Assembly (NCBI RefSeq): GCF_008831285.2
Contig: NC_045150.1
Coordinates: forward strand, 15,001,362 to 15,065,361
DNA: 64,000 nt
DNA from: Nymphaea colorata
Lineage: Eukaryota; Streptophyta; Magnoliopsida; Nymphaeales; Nymphaeaceae
Direction of reading: 5' to 3'
Below the pieces are notes generated by a model. It was given only the letters and a program-made list of their open reading frames with translations, had not been told where the DNA came from and did no database searches. The translations under genes were made by a program, and so were the position numbers. The first letter of the stretch is position 1. Each line of letters begins with the position of its first letter. Shown here one piece after another: positions 1 through 13,560 of this stretch.

Positions 1-431
1 CTACTCGTGCACAACTACAGCAGCATGGTGCATTGCTTAGAAGGTGCATTGGCTTAGAACGGTAAGTGCATGATCTTATTCCAGTTCAAAGCCCAAGCTT
101 GTTCTCGGATATATACACGAGCCTTCTCCCAATCAAGTCTTGGGCTGCCAAAAGAAAGACTACAGAATCGGGTCAATAACTATTCAAATTCAAAAGAAAG
201 GCCTTCAACCCAATTGTTTCTCGAGGATCTGTTTCTTATTTTTTATTTTTTTCCTTCTTTTCCTTGCTATCGTGCGGTGCATCAAAGGCTGGATGATATA
301 GCAGGAAATGAGCACGCGTGAGAAACACACTCTGCCAATGTCAGCATGTTGGATATCATCCTTCAGGAACCTTTGATCAGCTATACCTTAATAGGCGACT
401 TGCTAAAGCAGAGCAATGCATCCTCTCCACC

Positions 432-3400
432 CTACTTTCCTGGGTGCCACTTAATACTGCAACCAACACTGTAAAAGGAAAATGCAACAACCAAATCAGC
501 ATGCTTTGCTTGTGCAAAATCATGAAGGAACAGTATAAAAGAACATCATATGCTGTAGCTGAACGAGCATTTCTGTATCTGAAGGCTGATTAGCTATCAA
601 GAAACAACATTACGAACCCGTTATTGAATATGGCTCCTCACATGCAGGCAGGCTGACTAACCTAGTGAGGGAGAAAAATATTTGGCTTCAGTTCAATATG
701 GGTGTTGCCAAACTCAGTAGTTTATTATCCTTTGACCAGAAACAGATCCAGGTTTGGAGTCAAAGCAGTAAAAGCAATTGTGAACGGTTCCATGAGACTG
801 AACCCAAAACCACTCATCTACAAGCTGCTAGACGTCCTTATAGCAATTCTGAACATTTGAAACAAGTTAAATCAAGGGCTTCTAGTTGAATTTGCTATTG
901 TCAAATAGTCCGGTTGGGACGTCTCAAGCCCAATGTCACAAAGAGTCAAAGACTATACCTGCTATAGGTTCTGTAATACAATGACTGGAAACCAGATAAT
1001 TACAGTGTTTCACTGGAACTATTGCAACATGCCAACACCATGAACAACTGGGCATCTGCCTAACCACCAGACAGTTCTTCCAAACCATTGGCAGCTATTC
1101 TGCTAATACTGAGAACTTTGGATGACATGCCAACAATACCACCAGCACAGCTATGAGGCATTGCTGGTGGAGAAAGACTTCAGATGCAGATGGATAACAA
1201 AAAGACCTGTGTCCTAATTCTGGTCCACCTAGGTTCTAGTACAACAAGTATTGGCGATATTAAAAAAATATCACAATAACATCACCAAAACAGGAAAAAG
1301 AAAATGGAAACTTATAGTGATATTTTGAAAACATTTCCAATCACAATTTCTTGCAAAATATTGGGATATTTCTGAAAAATCATCTTTAGTATATTTTAAA
1401 CTTTGTCTTGTTTTGACATTTTAATAATTGTTCCAAGTGTTTTTAAATGTTCTTGCAAGCAGAAACTTCATAAAGGGCTTAATTTTCAATTTTGTTCACC
1501 TTCCCTGAGGAAACAAGCTCTCCAATTAGTATATAAGAAAAACCGTGCCACTGAAAACTCGAGAACTATATATGTACTATAACAAAAACTGGGTCAAAGC
1601 TGTTCAACTAATGGACTGCCCTTTTATCACATACCAGCCTTAAAAGACTTGTCAAGCCATGTAGCCCATCCAACCCCCTGACATGACTAATTCAAGAGCG
1701 ACTTGTAGAAGAACCATTTAGATGCAGTGCAAAGTAACTTGAATACGAGTTACCTGGGCTTTTGTGGAGCAGATAGTGGTTGGCCACTGAGGACGCAATC
1801 AATTGCCAAACTCAGGTCCCTGGAAGTTCAGTCAGTACTTCAGTGGAAACGCAATAAGAAGGCAAAAAATAGTAGCGCAAGAAAATTCTGGAAAATACCT
1901 TCCTGTGACAGGTATGCCATTACCGGGACGGGAATCATCAAACTGCCCATGGTAGAAAAGTTCAAATGGCCTTCGACCATCCTGTCAAAAATATCCCAAG
2001 AAATCTCATATGTGCATATAGATATTTCTATGAGTGTAAAGTTTTAGGCACAGACAAGATTATACATAAACACACAAACATATAGCCTTCATTCAAAAAT
2101 AATGTCAGATATGCAGTTGTCATGATCAAAACCTCCCACCCTCCCTCACTCTCTGCATTGGCAGGAGAAAAGAAAGGAAGAAAGAGTTCCATCCACAGAA
2201 AAATAGAGATGACCAGCTGAATCTACTGACAAAATTCACATGCAGCTCAAGTTACCTTTTTGAAAAGTAAAAATTCTGGTGTGCAAACAGCTCCAAAAGC
2301 CCGTGCAACGTCTTGTGACTGTGAATCAATTTTAGAATAATATTAAAGATAATAAAACATGAAGTCAAAATAAAACCTGCAAATAACTGAGGTATTTTTA
2401 TTTGTCAAGTTGAGGAGTTTTTGGTTTGCAATTGCAACATCAACTTAGTGAATACATGGCAGTGCTATAGATCCATAACAGCTGCGGACAGAACAAGACA
2501 TCTAGATAATTGATACAATATGCTGATACCTTTCCTTCTGAAATTGGTACAGATGATCAAAGGACTAGAAACTATGACTTGCTTCCTATACTGCAGTGAC
2601 CAGTGCTGTGAAACTAGTATGCAGCTGAGGCAATTTTTTCTTAACAGGATCAGTGGCCATGCTTTCTAGGATAAGAGAATAAAGTGCAAGAAGGAATCCA
2701 TACCATGTCATATCATAGAACAAACAGAAGACAACACACACATATTCAATAAAACTATAAAAGTAAAAAAACCAGGGAAAAATAGATCAATCTGTATTTC
2801 TAAAAACTACAAGCAAAAGATGAATATGATTCATATAACTTTTCCACAGTACCAATCATATTCATAACATCGATATATCAAGTTTAACTTTTAAGCTAGC
2901 AAGTACCAATGTTATTAGACTCAGGTTCCATAAGTCTATTCACATTTTTGTCCAAAGTAACATTTATGTCACTTCACATCCAGATAACGAGTCTATTTTT
3001 TAAGAAGTGGTTAGGAAGTACCACAGTTATCAGATTCGAGTGCATCAATTTTATTGTTTATGGAAGTGGAAAGGATCAGGATAAGGGTCCCCAAGATCAT
3101 ATTAGAACTTGCAAAAAGGCATACTTGCAATAAGTTGCTAAGTGGAAGATCAAGCAATTGCAAGGCCAGCTTCAACCAATGACACTAATATAGTTCTTAC
3201 AACTGCTTAAGACAGTTCTCCAATGGTTTCTCTCATAATGTGTATTTCTCAAGAAATCGCCCAATGTTATAAAAACTGAAAATGTAAAAATAATATAAGA
3301 GCTATCAAATGAGAGGTTTAGAACAAAAAACAAGAAGAGATAATCACAAAAGCTATTCTAAATATATAAAAGAAACAAAAAACACATATACATACAAACA

Positions 3401-6400
3401 CTCATGTAGCCAGTAGCACATGAGAACTCATGAAATATGAGAATCAATATGGACCACAGTAAGCCATTCAATCAATTTCATTGGATTGCTTACAACATGT
3501 CACATCAAAGTAGAAGGTACAGAATACAGACTGTCACATCAAAAGTAAAAAGTCAAAATTTTTACTTTTACTTTTATTGTAAACAGTTGCGACTTGTAAA
3601 CCATCGAATCAGATAGATTGGATATTGTGTATGTCTACATGTGTGTATACACACACACACACATATGTGTGTGTGTGTATATATATATAGATATAGATAT
3701 ATACTGTGTGAGTCGATATATATGTATATATATCAGATTGTAAGGATATTGTATCATTGGTAATATTTTGACAATTGATACTTTGTCAATATCATTCACC
3801 AGCTCTAAGATGCTGGTAGCATTGGGGAATTTGAGATGTGCTAGAATTATTCAAGATATTCGCTAATACAATGTCAGCTTCAGATAGCAATATACAGTCT
3901 GAGTGAAAAATAAATGAAGCAGGAATAGACAAAAAATATACTAGTCAAAACAGTAAGGACCATGATATAACATCAGAAAAAGGCAAGGATATACACCACA
4001 GGTATATGAAAATATTACTCTACCTCATCATAAAGGTAAGGGAAGGGGTAGCCGAATAACTTAGCCTCTTCTGCCATGAGCTTTGGTCCATCCTGAAAAC
4101 AATGGATATTAGTAGGAAAGTTTGGTCGGAGAACATGGCAAGAAGACAAAATAACCGCAAATTATGAGATGCAAGTAGGATACAATATAGATAACCTTAT
4201 TATTGGAAGCATGTGACACAAAATACAGGATAACAAGAGAATCCACAAAAAGAAGATCGATAAATTTTTTGAGCTACAAGAGATTAACTAAAATGTGCAT
4301 GTGCAGGTTTTAGATGTTCCATTAAATAGTATATTGATTTTCTTCAAAGACACATCCATATAACTTCTCTATGTCAAGTGGTGAACAAAATGTTTAGGTC
4401 TGTAAGATCTGTATGTAATATGACTATTCAAACCTATGGGAATTCAACTTCCGACATGAAAATTGAGAATTTCTTCTGCATCTGAATTCAATAAAGGACG
4501 CAAACCTAACCAACAAAAATTTTTGAAAGAACAGGAATGCTGACAAATGGTTCTAATGATAGGTTAAACACAGTCTTGAGTCCATTTATTTAGCGTTCAT
4601 TTTGCCATATTTCATGGTCTTGTCTATCTGAATGGAGTGAAAAGAGAAACTGTTCTTGATAAAATCCAAGCAAATTTGCGGCTGATGATAGAACATGGAC
4701 TTGCACATCTTATAGACCTGCCATAATTACATGGTATTCATTAGGAAACAACTTTAGTATTCCTACTTTCAAAACTTTAAGCTGTTATTCATATGAGAAA
4801 CTACCTTACAATGCTCATCTGTCAGAAAAAAACCAACTCCATACCTGTGGATGGGTCTCTACAGAGTTTGATGAGATTGCTACAATTGCAAGGTTCTTCT
4901 GCAGTATCAAACAATAAATAATGACTACAAAGTTAGACACACACAAACTACTCAAAATGAACAGATTGTCGTACTGCCAATTAGGTTGCAGATCAAGAAA
5001 CAAGTAAAAATGAAATCAGAATAAGAGTACCTGCATATAGAAATTAGCTAACTTCACAATATCTTTTTTCAGGTGCTTAACAAAGGGACAGTGGTTGCAG
5101 AGAAACATCACCTGCACTACTGCTTTGTCAATGAAAATTTAGCATTAACTTACCCAAATAGAAACAGAACAAATAAACCTGAAGAAGCTAACAAATGAAT
5201 ATGGTGTAAACAGCATGTTTTATTGACAAATAAATTACAAATGTATGAGCTGCAAATATCACGGAAATGGTTGGTTGGATTCATGTGCATGCACTACAAA
5301 AATTGAATGGACCATTCCGCAATGAACCATTGCTCCAGTAACAACCCAAATTTTCAACAAGCAAATTTGCATGGTTTAACAATCAAATACATAGAAGCTA
5401 CCAGCAGAAGAGTGTTAATGCCTCAGAATCAACTTCATAATACAAAGACAGCCGTCTCCTTCATTACCCTGTGGATGGTTGTGGAGATGCAGCAACCTAA
5501 TTGATTTTCCATCCAAACCAACTTACTAATCACAACAAGAATATTAGATTTGACAAATATTATGAATATGTCCATGAACTGATAGAAGCAGTGGATCCAA
5601 TTTCCTTTTTTATGCGCATGCTGTAAAATTTTTAGGGGAAAGATGAACTTATCATGAAGCAATACATGCTCATTTGAGTTAGAAACATTGTCATACCGAT
5701 CCACCATAACCCTGGAGTCTGAACTTGGATTAGGTGACTAGGAGTCAGAACTTGGACTGGCTGAATAAGTTCATTTTTGTGCTTACAAGAAAAGGATACA
5801 GTCTATGAAACCTACTGCCATTGGAAATGCTCTAGGACGTGTTTATCATTAATCATCTTCTTGAATATTTCGTCCATGAATTTAGAATCTCAAACTGTAC
5901 TAACAAAGACAAGAACACAAAACAGAGTGCACTGTTACTAATTGACATAAAATTGTCTTTTTTATATATTGCACCCTTCATGCTTGGGAACCTATGGTTT
6001 TTGCGGATCATAGGGCAAATCTATTGTTTATAGTATATGAGTGACATTTGTAGGAAAAAATGGATCCAAAAGATTGCCAAAAGCAACCGGAAATGAAAAG
6101 AAACGAAAGCTTAATGTTTAATCGAACGAAAAAATCAAAACAAGAGGACTGACATTTTCATCAAAATTTCATCTTGGAGTGATTTTTTGAAACTGCCAAG
6201 AGAAATTATGATAAAGACAAAGAAAGGACAACAGAGTTACAGAGCTGGAGTAACCTACGCAGAAACACGACTAAATGCAAGTCAGTCATGCACAATTCAA
6301 ATCGCTACCAACACCACCTCCTTCAACACCAAAATCACTAGATTTCCACATGGATCTAAAAGCTGAACTCCTCTATCCAAATTAGGAAAATGACGACTTA

Positions 6401-7102
6401 ATGCTTCTGTAATTCAAAAAAAAAAACTAAAATTAGCAGTTTACTAATAGAACTGTATTGCCGACCAACTTGATCTCTCCTTTACCCAAACACACCATTG
6501 CAAATTTAGCGTTTAGCATCAAATCAGCAACAAAGAAAGAGCTGAACGTCAAACAAATGACGCTAATAATAAAAACAAACGCAAATTTGAAAGAAAGAAG
6601 AAAAGCGGAAAGCTCTTACTCTTCCCAACAAATTCCACATACAACAAAAACTTAAAAAATTCGGAAATCTCGTGAACGAAATAATACGAGCAAAGCAGGA
6701 TAAGTCTCGAAATCCTCCAATTTCCAAAGTTTCCCCGTCAGCGGCTCCGGAAGCTAAAACAAATCAGCAAACATATAAAACAAACAGAACCCAGAACGAA
6801 TTAAAAAAACAGTAAAAATAAACACATAAATGAACAAAGCGAATTCTTCTCGAGAAAGGACCTCGAATTCGGGAGCGCGAAACCCCAGCGCGATTCCGCC
6901 CGATTCGGTTCGGGCAGCGCGAACTGTCATTCTTCTCGCTGGCGGGGATTTCCCGAGCCGGAGGGCGCCAGGGGACAAGGACGGGATTCGAGAGATAGCC
7001 CCCCGGCAGTTTCGGGAGGACAAAAGGTTCCGGCCATTGAGAAGCACCCGCACATGCAGCGCCGGCAGAGCCGCGTGGGCGGGGATCGCTGCTCCTGCCG
7101 AC

Positions 7103-7107
<5 letters not shown>
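432..7107 (-). CDS. chloroplast thioredoxin-like (AhpC/TSA-type) protein, 9 exons
   Basis: Exons on the minus strand, all with GT-AG borders and consistent phase: 7107-6862, 6753-6688, 5111-5031, 4898-4845, 4092-4024, 2318-2256, 1981-1899, 1819-1754, 468-432 (TAG). The CDS is 765 bp, giving 254 aa. Residues 1 to about 60 are rich in Ala, Arg and Ser, like a chloroplast transit peptide. The mature part has the thioredoxin-fold CNHC motif (residues 109-112), followed by segments reading LAIVAISSNSVETHPQ, AFGAVCTPEF, YHGQFDDSRPGN and a C-terminal SVGCSIKW. These are hallmarks of the plant thioredoxin-superfamily protein related to Arabidopsis At1g21350 (recalled, not searched). Family members are presumed thiol redox proteins; the substrate is unknown. 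The ATG directly abuts a (GA)n tract. Introns of 1.3-1.7 kb hold no other gene I can see. Confidence in exon structure is high, in biochemical role moderate. Confidence 0.93.
3640..3735. repeat. mixed (GT/CA)n and (TA)n microsatellite
   Basis: Alternating CA, GT and TA dinucleotide runs with local self-complementarity, inside an intron of the thioredoxin-like gene. No other function seen. Confidence 0.85.

Positions 7108-7135
<28 letters not shown>
7108..7135. repeat. (CT)n microsatellite in 5' UTR of the thioredoxin-like gene
   Basis: A pure CT tract on the plus strand, so GA on the transcribed strand. It lies immediately upstream of the ATG at 7107 with no spacer. GA-rich 5' leaders are common in plants; here the tract forms the start-codon context. 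Confidence 0.9.
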
Positions 7136-7137
<2 letters not shown>

Positions 7138-7139
7138 CG

Positions 7140-9170
7140 AGTCAGACCTTATCCCTCCCTCCGTTTCTGCCGTTCGTCACACCAGACACACAGTGTAAAA
7201 GGTTCATTTGCGACGTTTCCGAAGTTCATCACACCACACCGCACATACACAGTGTAAAGAAAATGCATTTGCGACGATCAGTTGTTTGTTTGCCTGTCAG
7301 AAACAAAAAGCTGACCGTCTTAACATGATATTTAACGTGTTCTTTTTTAAAAATTTAACCATATCAATATCAATATGATCTTAAAGATAGGTTGAAGCAA
7401 AATATATGTTAAGTCGATCATTTTTTTGGTGGTTTTAATAGTGTTGTTATAATAAGCAAAAATAAGTGGCTTTCATAGCATCAACATGTAAACCTTGAAG
7501 TACTAAAAAAACAAAAGAAAAAAAAAGTACATGTCAAGAACCATAAAAATAAGTGGCTCTCATAGCAAAAACATGTAAATCTCAACCTGGAAATTTATTC
7601 AACCCTTTCGGATTAAACGCATTTGCTTCAACCCATTTAACTCAAGGTTTAAACCTGAGATTTAGTTAAAATATTCTTATGGCTTTCTTTTTGCAAATAT
7701 TATTGCTAAGATTTCTCCAAGTTTAAGCTTGTTATGCTAAATGTCGACATTAAGCATGGCTTTCAACCAGCTCATAAATTGCAAAAAGGTGCATACTTAA
7801 ACACAAAATTTCTTAAATTCAAGATCCTAAAGGTCCAAACAGATCACTATTTTTCTAAAAAAAGATGTAGATCAACTTCTTTCCAAATCCCCAAATGATA
7901 GTTCATGGTTTCTTTAACCAAATTAATTTATATATTGTTTTCAACATAAGCCATGCCATGCATACATCTATGTTTTAGGACAACGTTTAGATATTTTGAA
8001 GTATAACAAGTGAAAAATTGATAAGGTATAGAGAATGGCCAGACCTCTCATATTGAGAGACAAGTCTCTTTCTCTCATTTTTCAGAACAAGATTCTTACA
8101 GAAACAAAGTAATTTTCCTTTCGTCGTTTCAACAAAAACTATGGATAAGCTTGTAGCTTATGAGGAATTGTAGAACGTAGAAGCCAATATCTACCAAACT
8201 TTGATTGCATCTTGTGAGGAATTGCACTTGATTGTAAGACTACTTTAAGTTTAGGTAATAAACTTTGACCATGCACCACTAGCAGTTCAGATGTTGGCTA
8301 CACGTAGTGTTTAAAAAGGAGAACATATTTGGACTACTAAACCTGGTCGCACCAATGCCTGTATTTGATGTGATTCTGGCTGCAATGCATAGACTTGGCA
8401 AAGGCAAAGTTGCCAGAAAGCATAGGAATTGATTTCCAGTCTATAAGCAGCATTGGCATCACTTTGATTATGCACCACCGACAGTTCAGATGTTGACTAC
8501 ACATAGTGTTTAGAAAAATGGAAACAATTTGTATATATTTGGGCTACTAAACCTGGTCACACCAGTGGCCTCATTTGATGTGATTCTGGACTTGGCAAAG
8601 GCAAGGTTTACCAGGAAGCATATTATCCTAAAGTCTAGGATGAAATACATTCTCAATCATTGTAGATATCTAAAAGTGGTTTTAACTTTGAGGAATTGCT
8701 ATTTGTTATTGTTCTTCTCTAGTCTTCCAACACAGAATTGAATAAAATGAGCACCTAAGTGCATTTATTCACTCTAGTTAGACATCAAGCAGGTAAATTG
8801 CTATACTCAACTTGCTGTAGTTGACCTTTCCTTAGAATGGTCATTTAGTTTAATACACGGAATTTGCTAATCTTTTTTTCATTTTTTTAGTTTTTTTTAT
8901 GCCAAACAGTTTTTTATATTTTTTATTTGTTGCAAATCTACTTATCTTTTGATGTTTGTATTATTAGTTTCTCACTTACTTTATTTTTTCCTTATTTTTA
9001 GTTTTTAAAATTTTTAAAAGTTTATCGTATTTTTTCTATTTTTTAAACCCACCGTATTATACCCGATAAAAACCTCGCCGCTATTTGTGACTATAGTTTA
9101 CACTGCCTTTTATCCATCGAAGAGCTTCGGTACCTTGTTGAAATTGTGCCCTTGAGAAGTAAAACTCTCC
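7140..9170. other. intergenic, no gene recognised
   Basis: AT-rich sequence upstream of the thioredoxin-like gene. It contains a diverged direct duplication: about 8335-8385 and 8545-8595 share a block around the words aacctggtc and catttgatgtgattctgg. No coding segment with recognisable homology was found on either strand. Confidence 0.6.
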
Positions 9171-9238
9171 TTTCTGAGTTGAAGAACACCGCTATCTCTT
9201 CTTTCTGAGTTGAAGAACACCGCTATTATAGCGGTGTT
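9171..9238. repeat. 25-bp tandem duplication ending in a perfect hairpin
   Basis: A segment reading tgagttgaagaacaccgcta occurs twice (about 9171-9195 and 9202-9226). The second copy runs into its own inverse, so 9216-9225 and 9229-9238 form a 10-bp perfect stem with a 3-nt loop. This looks like a MITE end or a fold-back duplication. Confidence 0.75.
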
Positions 9239-10916
9239 GCAGCTGGAAGACCTTCACTCAAGTAGCTGTCTCCAGCTTGCAATTAAAAGACAATAGAAGG
9301 ACACACACATAACATCAATTTTCTAAAATTAAAATTTATAGGAATTGAATTATCAAACAAAGAAGTTTGATTCTGGAATGCAAATCAAAATTCTGGAATT
9401 GGGTTTTAATTCATCAATTGTAGAATTTTAATTCTAGTTTTATCAAATACATCATTTTTTATTCTGTAATCAAAATTCCAAAAAATCAAGACTTTCAAAC
9501 ACAAGCGAAAACTAGAACTGGAATTTGTGTTTGGCGGGATGTCAAAGTTAGTATCGAACACGTTATCGTTGTGGAAACCCATACTCGCCCTCCAAACCTT
9601 GAGCTGAAGCCTCTACTTCCACACTCAAGTATGTGTTTCTTCCAGAAGTCGGTTATCACTACATGAAACCTATTTGTACATCAAGAAGATTAATTAGTTC
9701 AAATCACATGCTCAAGAGGTGCAGATCTGAACAGTCTTTTTGCATGCTAGGAGAAGCAGCAGCAATGCCTTCAAGAGAGATTGAACACAAACATAACGGA
9801 GGCAGCTGGCTGGTTATATGCACCATACTGGTGCATGTTTTTTCATGCGTCAATATGGTTAATGACTAAATACCCTTAGTTCACATTAAAAATGTCAACA
9901 AAATTGAAAATGAAAAAAAAATAAAATGACTATAGAGGACATTTTTAATAAATTACCAAAATATCCTTCCCTTCTTTACTGTGCATGGTGTACACGTAAC
10001 TTGCTTTCTCTGTAGAAAGGAAGCCATCAAATGGTTGGATGTGGGATAATTTTTCCCATCTCCAATAGTCATTGGGGGGCCGTTTGATGGCCTGGAAAAA
10101 AATTTCTGGAAATATATTGCTGGAAATATAGGAAATGGAAAAATGGATGGAAAAAATTTTTCCGATTCCAATTTTGGTGTGTGTGTGATGACTCAGAAAT
10201 ATATTTCCAATTCTATATTTCTAAGTTTGATAGTACAGAAATATATTTTCAGAAATTTAATTCTTAGTTTGATAATAAGGAAACAATTATCCAGATTTAC
10301 AAAAACATGGCAACAACATGGTTATGCATGTATGAACGTATAATCCGGACATACTCGCCCACACAATCGATTGCATGAAAACAAAATCACAATTTTAACA
10401 TTCTAAACTGAGATATTCATTACGAAGTACTGAATTGTTGCCCAATTGCATTTCACGCTCCATTACGTGGATGCAACAAGTCAATTATAAGGAACATATA
10501 ACAAACATGAAAGCCATAAAATTTCCAAAATTCAACAACACGTCAATAGACTATCAAACATACCATACAATTCAACAACAAGGCGCAACGTCAACACAAC
10601 ATACATAGTCCCATCAATGATAAAATGCGCATCAAACCACATACATTGTCCCATCAGTGATAAAATATTTACATATTCCCATCAGTGTTCACTATTCAAA
10701 AGAGCTTCAACGTTCAATAGAAAGCCAAGTGCATGTGTCGAGCATCCATAGAAACAAATACATATGCAGTGTCTCTACACCATAAAAAAACAAAAAACAC
10801 AAACAAAATCAAATTTTCCCCTTCCACGACCTTCGAACATTGGTCACAATTATGTCAGTGCTTCATCTTCCATCAGTCCTGAAAACATAAACAAAGACAT
10901 CACATTTTCGAAGAGA

Positions 10917-12401
10917 TTATGAAGATAAAAAGCGATAAAATGAAATTGTTATTATACTGCGACAGAATTGTTTATGTGTGTGATAAGTTAATCCGCACCT
11001 ACGAATTTGAAAATCTGTAAACATTTGAGATGTTATTGTACTGCGCAGATCATTATTCGATCCTCGACGAACACTTTGTGTCCTACTTTCATCTTCGTTT
11101 ACAAACGATGTGCTCTCATTTGCATCATCAAATGCACTTTCATCAACATCAAACTGCTCTGCTTCAAGATTATGGTCTAAAATGAAATTGCGTAGAACAC
11201 ACGTGGCTAACACAATCGCAACTTGTGTATGGTAAGGGTACGACACTTGTGTTTTTAGTATAGGGAACCGTCCTTTTAATAAACCAAAAGCTCGTTCCAC
11301 AGTTGTTCTTAACGATGAATGACGATGATTAAATAGTTCCTCTGCACATGTAACACGTCGTGCCCCAGGTGCATTAAATTCAGAGAGATGGTATCGATGA
11401 CCTCGATGTGGAGTTAGTAAACCACGTATGTTTGGATATCCTCCATCACCAAGGTAGTATTTCCCTACACAGTACAGTTATTATGAGTTCGACATTAAAT
11501 GCAACTGTAACCTAAAAAGTACCAATATAGTAGATTCACAACCTAACCTGTAGGTATGAGAAGAGGATCGACATCGTTGTCTAGTGCACTGTACAATACT
11601 CTTGAATCTGTCACACTGCCTTCCCAGCCCGCCAAAACATAGTGGAATCGCATGTCGAAACCAACTACAACCAGTACATTTTGTGAGAGAGTTCCTTTTC
11701 TATTTCGAAACCTCGATTGTTCTGATGTATGTACCCATACTGGTATGTGAGTGCCATCTATAGCTCCTAGACAATCCTATGTACAATGAAAAATGTTAGT
11801 CGAACTGTCTTAGTACAATGTACTGTGTGATCGTGAACTACCTTACCTGAAAATATGGATTGAAATGAGGATTGAGTCGGATTTTTGATGGAGTGTCATC
11901 GTTTGGTCGACTGATGTATTGTTCACCCAATTGACATAGGGCTCGTAGGATGATGTTGACGTACTTACTAATTGTTTGACCTGAGTGTTGAAACGTGTTC
12001 TGGCATGCACGGTTGCGCTCGTTATGGCCAACAGTAAGTAGAAAGATAGCAACTTGTTCTTCTACACTGATTTCCCGACCATCTTCTACTAAATTTTTCT
12101 CTTTCAAGATATTACATAATGTAATAAACGAGAGGCGATCCATGCGCATTAAGTCCAAGCAATTCCTTGGATGACCGTTGATGATATTATCAACAAATCT
12201 CCAACCAGCATTTCGAAAAGGGTGAACGATTCGTCTAGGTTGAGTAAGAAGTCTAGAAATTATGATTGCCACGGCAAACATGAGTCTTCCTATCACAAGA
12301 TTTCTTTCTTCTTCATCTGACAACATGACTGCAGCACTAGGTAGCAGAAGGAGAAAAACAACTTGTTTCATGTTTGACATGTGAATGTACAAATAAAACA
12401 T
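10917..12401 (-). CDS. PIF/Harbinger DDE transposase
   Basis: Three exons: 12401-11847, 11776-11548 and 11464 downward. Splice sites are CAG|GTAAGG, then ATAG|GATTG, ACAG|GTTAGG and GTAG|GGAAA, and phase is kept. The DDE_Tnp_4-type catalytic triad can be read: Asp192 in GAIDGTHIPVW, Asp268 in YYLGDGGYP and Glu318 in TTVERAFGLLKGRFPIL. N-terminal residues about 70-185 form the usual helical region ahead of the catalytic core. The C-terminal end is ambiguous: reading through gives a stop at 10917, while a donor at about 11011 joined to an acceptor at about 10881 would end the protein soon after. No frameshift or internal stop is seen in the core, so the enzyme may be intact. It would cut at the element's inverted repeats together with its Myb-like partner. 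Confidence 0.9.
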
Positions 12402-12557
12402 TTTAATATGGAAAGGGGAAAGGAGTTAACCGCCATAAAAACAAACATGTTACGCAATCAAGTATAAAGCAATATCAATAGCATTCATTCAATTGCATAT
12501 AAATTAGAAGAAGCACATCATTGAATTATAAAGATGTAACAGATCACACACTACTTA

Positions 12558-13560
12558 CTATGGATGATTTACATTAGCCAACAACCAAGGCACACGTTGG
12601 GTCGGCAGAAGTTTGAGGAAGACGACTGGCTTGTTTGGCTTCTCCATTAGCATCGTGGCTTTTAAGTGCATGCCAGCATCTATCTCTCCCAACTCGAGCA
12701 TTTCTTGCAATAGCTCTAAACATTTATTCAAGCAGCTGTATGAGGATGTGTCTATCATTGTACGAAAAGTATTAGCTATTTCCTGCAATATCGTTTCATA
12801 ACCCCCGTGATTCGCACTTACTCTTGCTCTTTTATTTGATGAGTTTGTTGTCCTACTTTCAAATCCAGTTTGTTGTGAATCTTGTTGAACCTGCGTCGGT
12901 GATGGCACAGGAGAATCTTCGTTCAACATTTGTGTAAATGATACATTTTCATGAACATTGTAACCCAAATCAGGGTTATGTGTTGTAGGGGTCTCGGGTG
13001 GTTCATCAGTTTGTAAGTCATTAGATCTATTCAATGAAGAACAAGTAAAACTACCAATGCCATTTGCAATGGACTGGCCAAACACTTCGTCTAGTTGTTG
13101 ATAATGTTTCCATTTTTGCCCCCCTTTAAACTTGCGCCGATCAGGGAATTTCTGCAAACACAATTATAGTCACATATGTTGTATAATGTAATAGACATGA
13201 TGGTTAATTTCCACTAAATGGTCTCTGCCTTACCTGAATGTACTCTGCCCAAACTTCATTTTCAACATCTACGCACTGGTTTATCGGGTCCCAATCGAAC
13301 CCACTTGTTGACAAAATTTGTCTGCACACATTGTAGTCTGCTTTCGTACTCTTCAATTTGTTTTTTATTTTTTCGACTTTGAAATTTGGGCCAAACATTT
13401 CTATCATTTGTCGTTCAATGACCTTATACGCTTTTGGCTTTAAATTAGCACCTGACTTCATGCCAGGGAGTCTTGATTGCTCAACTAGAAGTTCTATAAG
13501 ATGATCTACTTGAGCGTCATTCCAGACAAGACTATCATTTCTTGAGCTTGAACCTTCCAT
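12558..13560 (-). CDS. Myb/SANT-like transposition accessory protein of Harbinger element
   Basis: Two exons, 13560-13234 and 13151-12558, with CAG|GTAAGG donor and TGCAG acceptor, give 306 aa. Residues 10-105 match the Myb/SANT-like domain of PIF/Harbinger ORF1 and related plant proteins (LVWNDAQVDHLIELLVEQ near the start, KIKNKLKSTKADYN in the third-helix region, then GFDWDP). The second exon starts KFPDRRKFKGGQKWKHYQQL, where the family typically has its YxxLxxIF-like segment. A Ser/Thr/Pro/Gln-rich linker follows, then a helical C-terminus. In characterised family members this protein binds DNA and helps carry the transposase to the nucleus (family knowledge). It is co-oriented with the transposase, 157 bp upstream of its ATG. 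Confidence 0.88.

Noticed and set aside
6830-7257. Plus-strand ORFs over the first exon of the thioredoxin-like gene
   Set aside because: They are antisense shadows; the minus-strand exon has transit peptide, conserved motif and a good splice donor.
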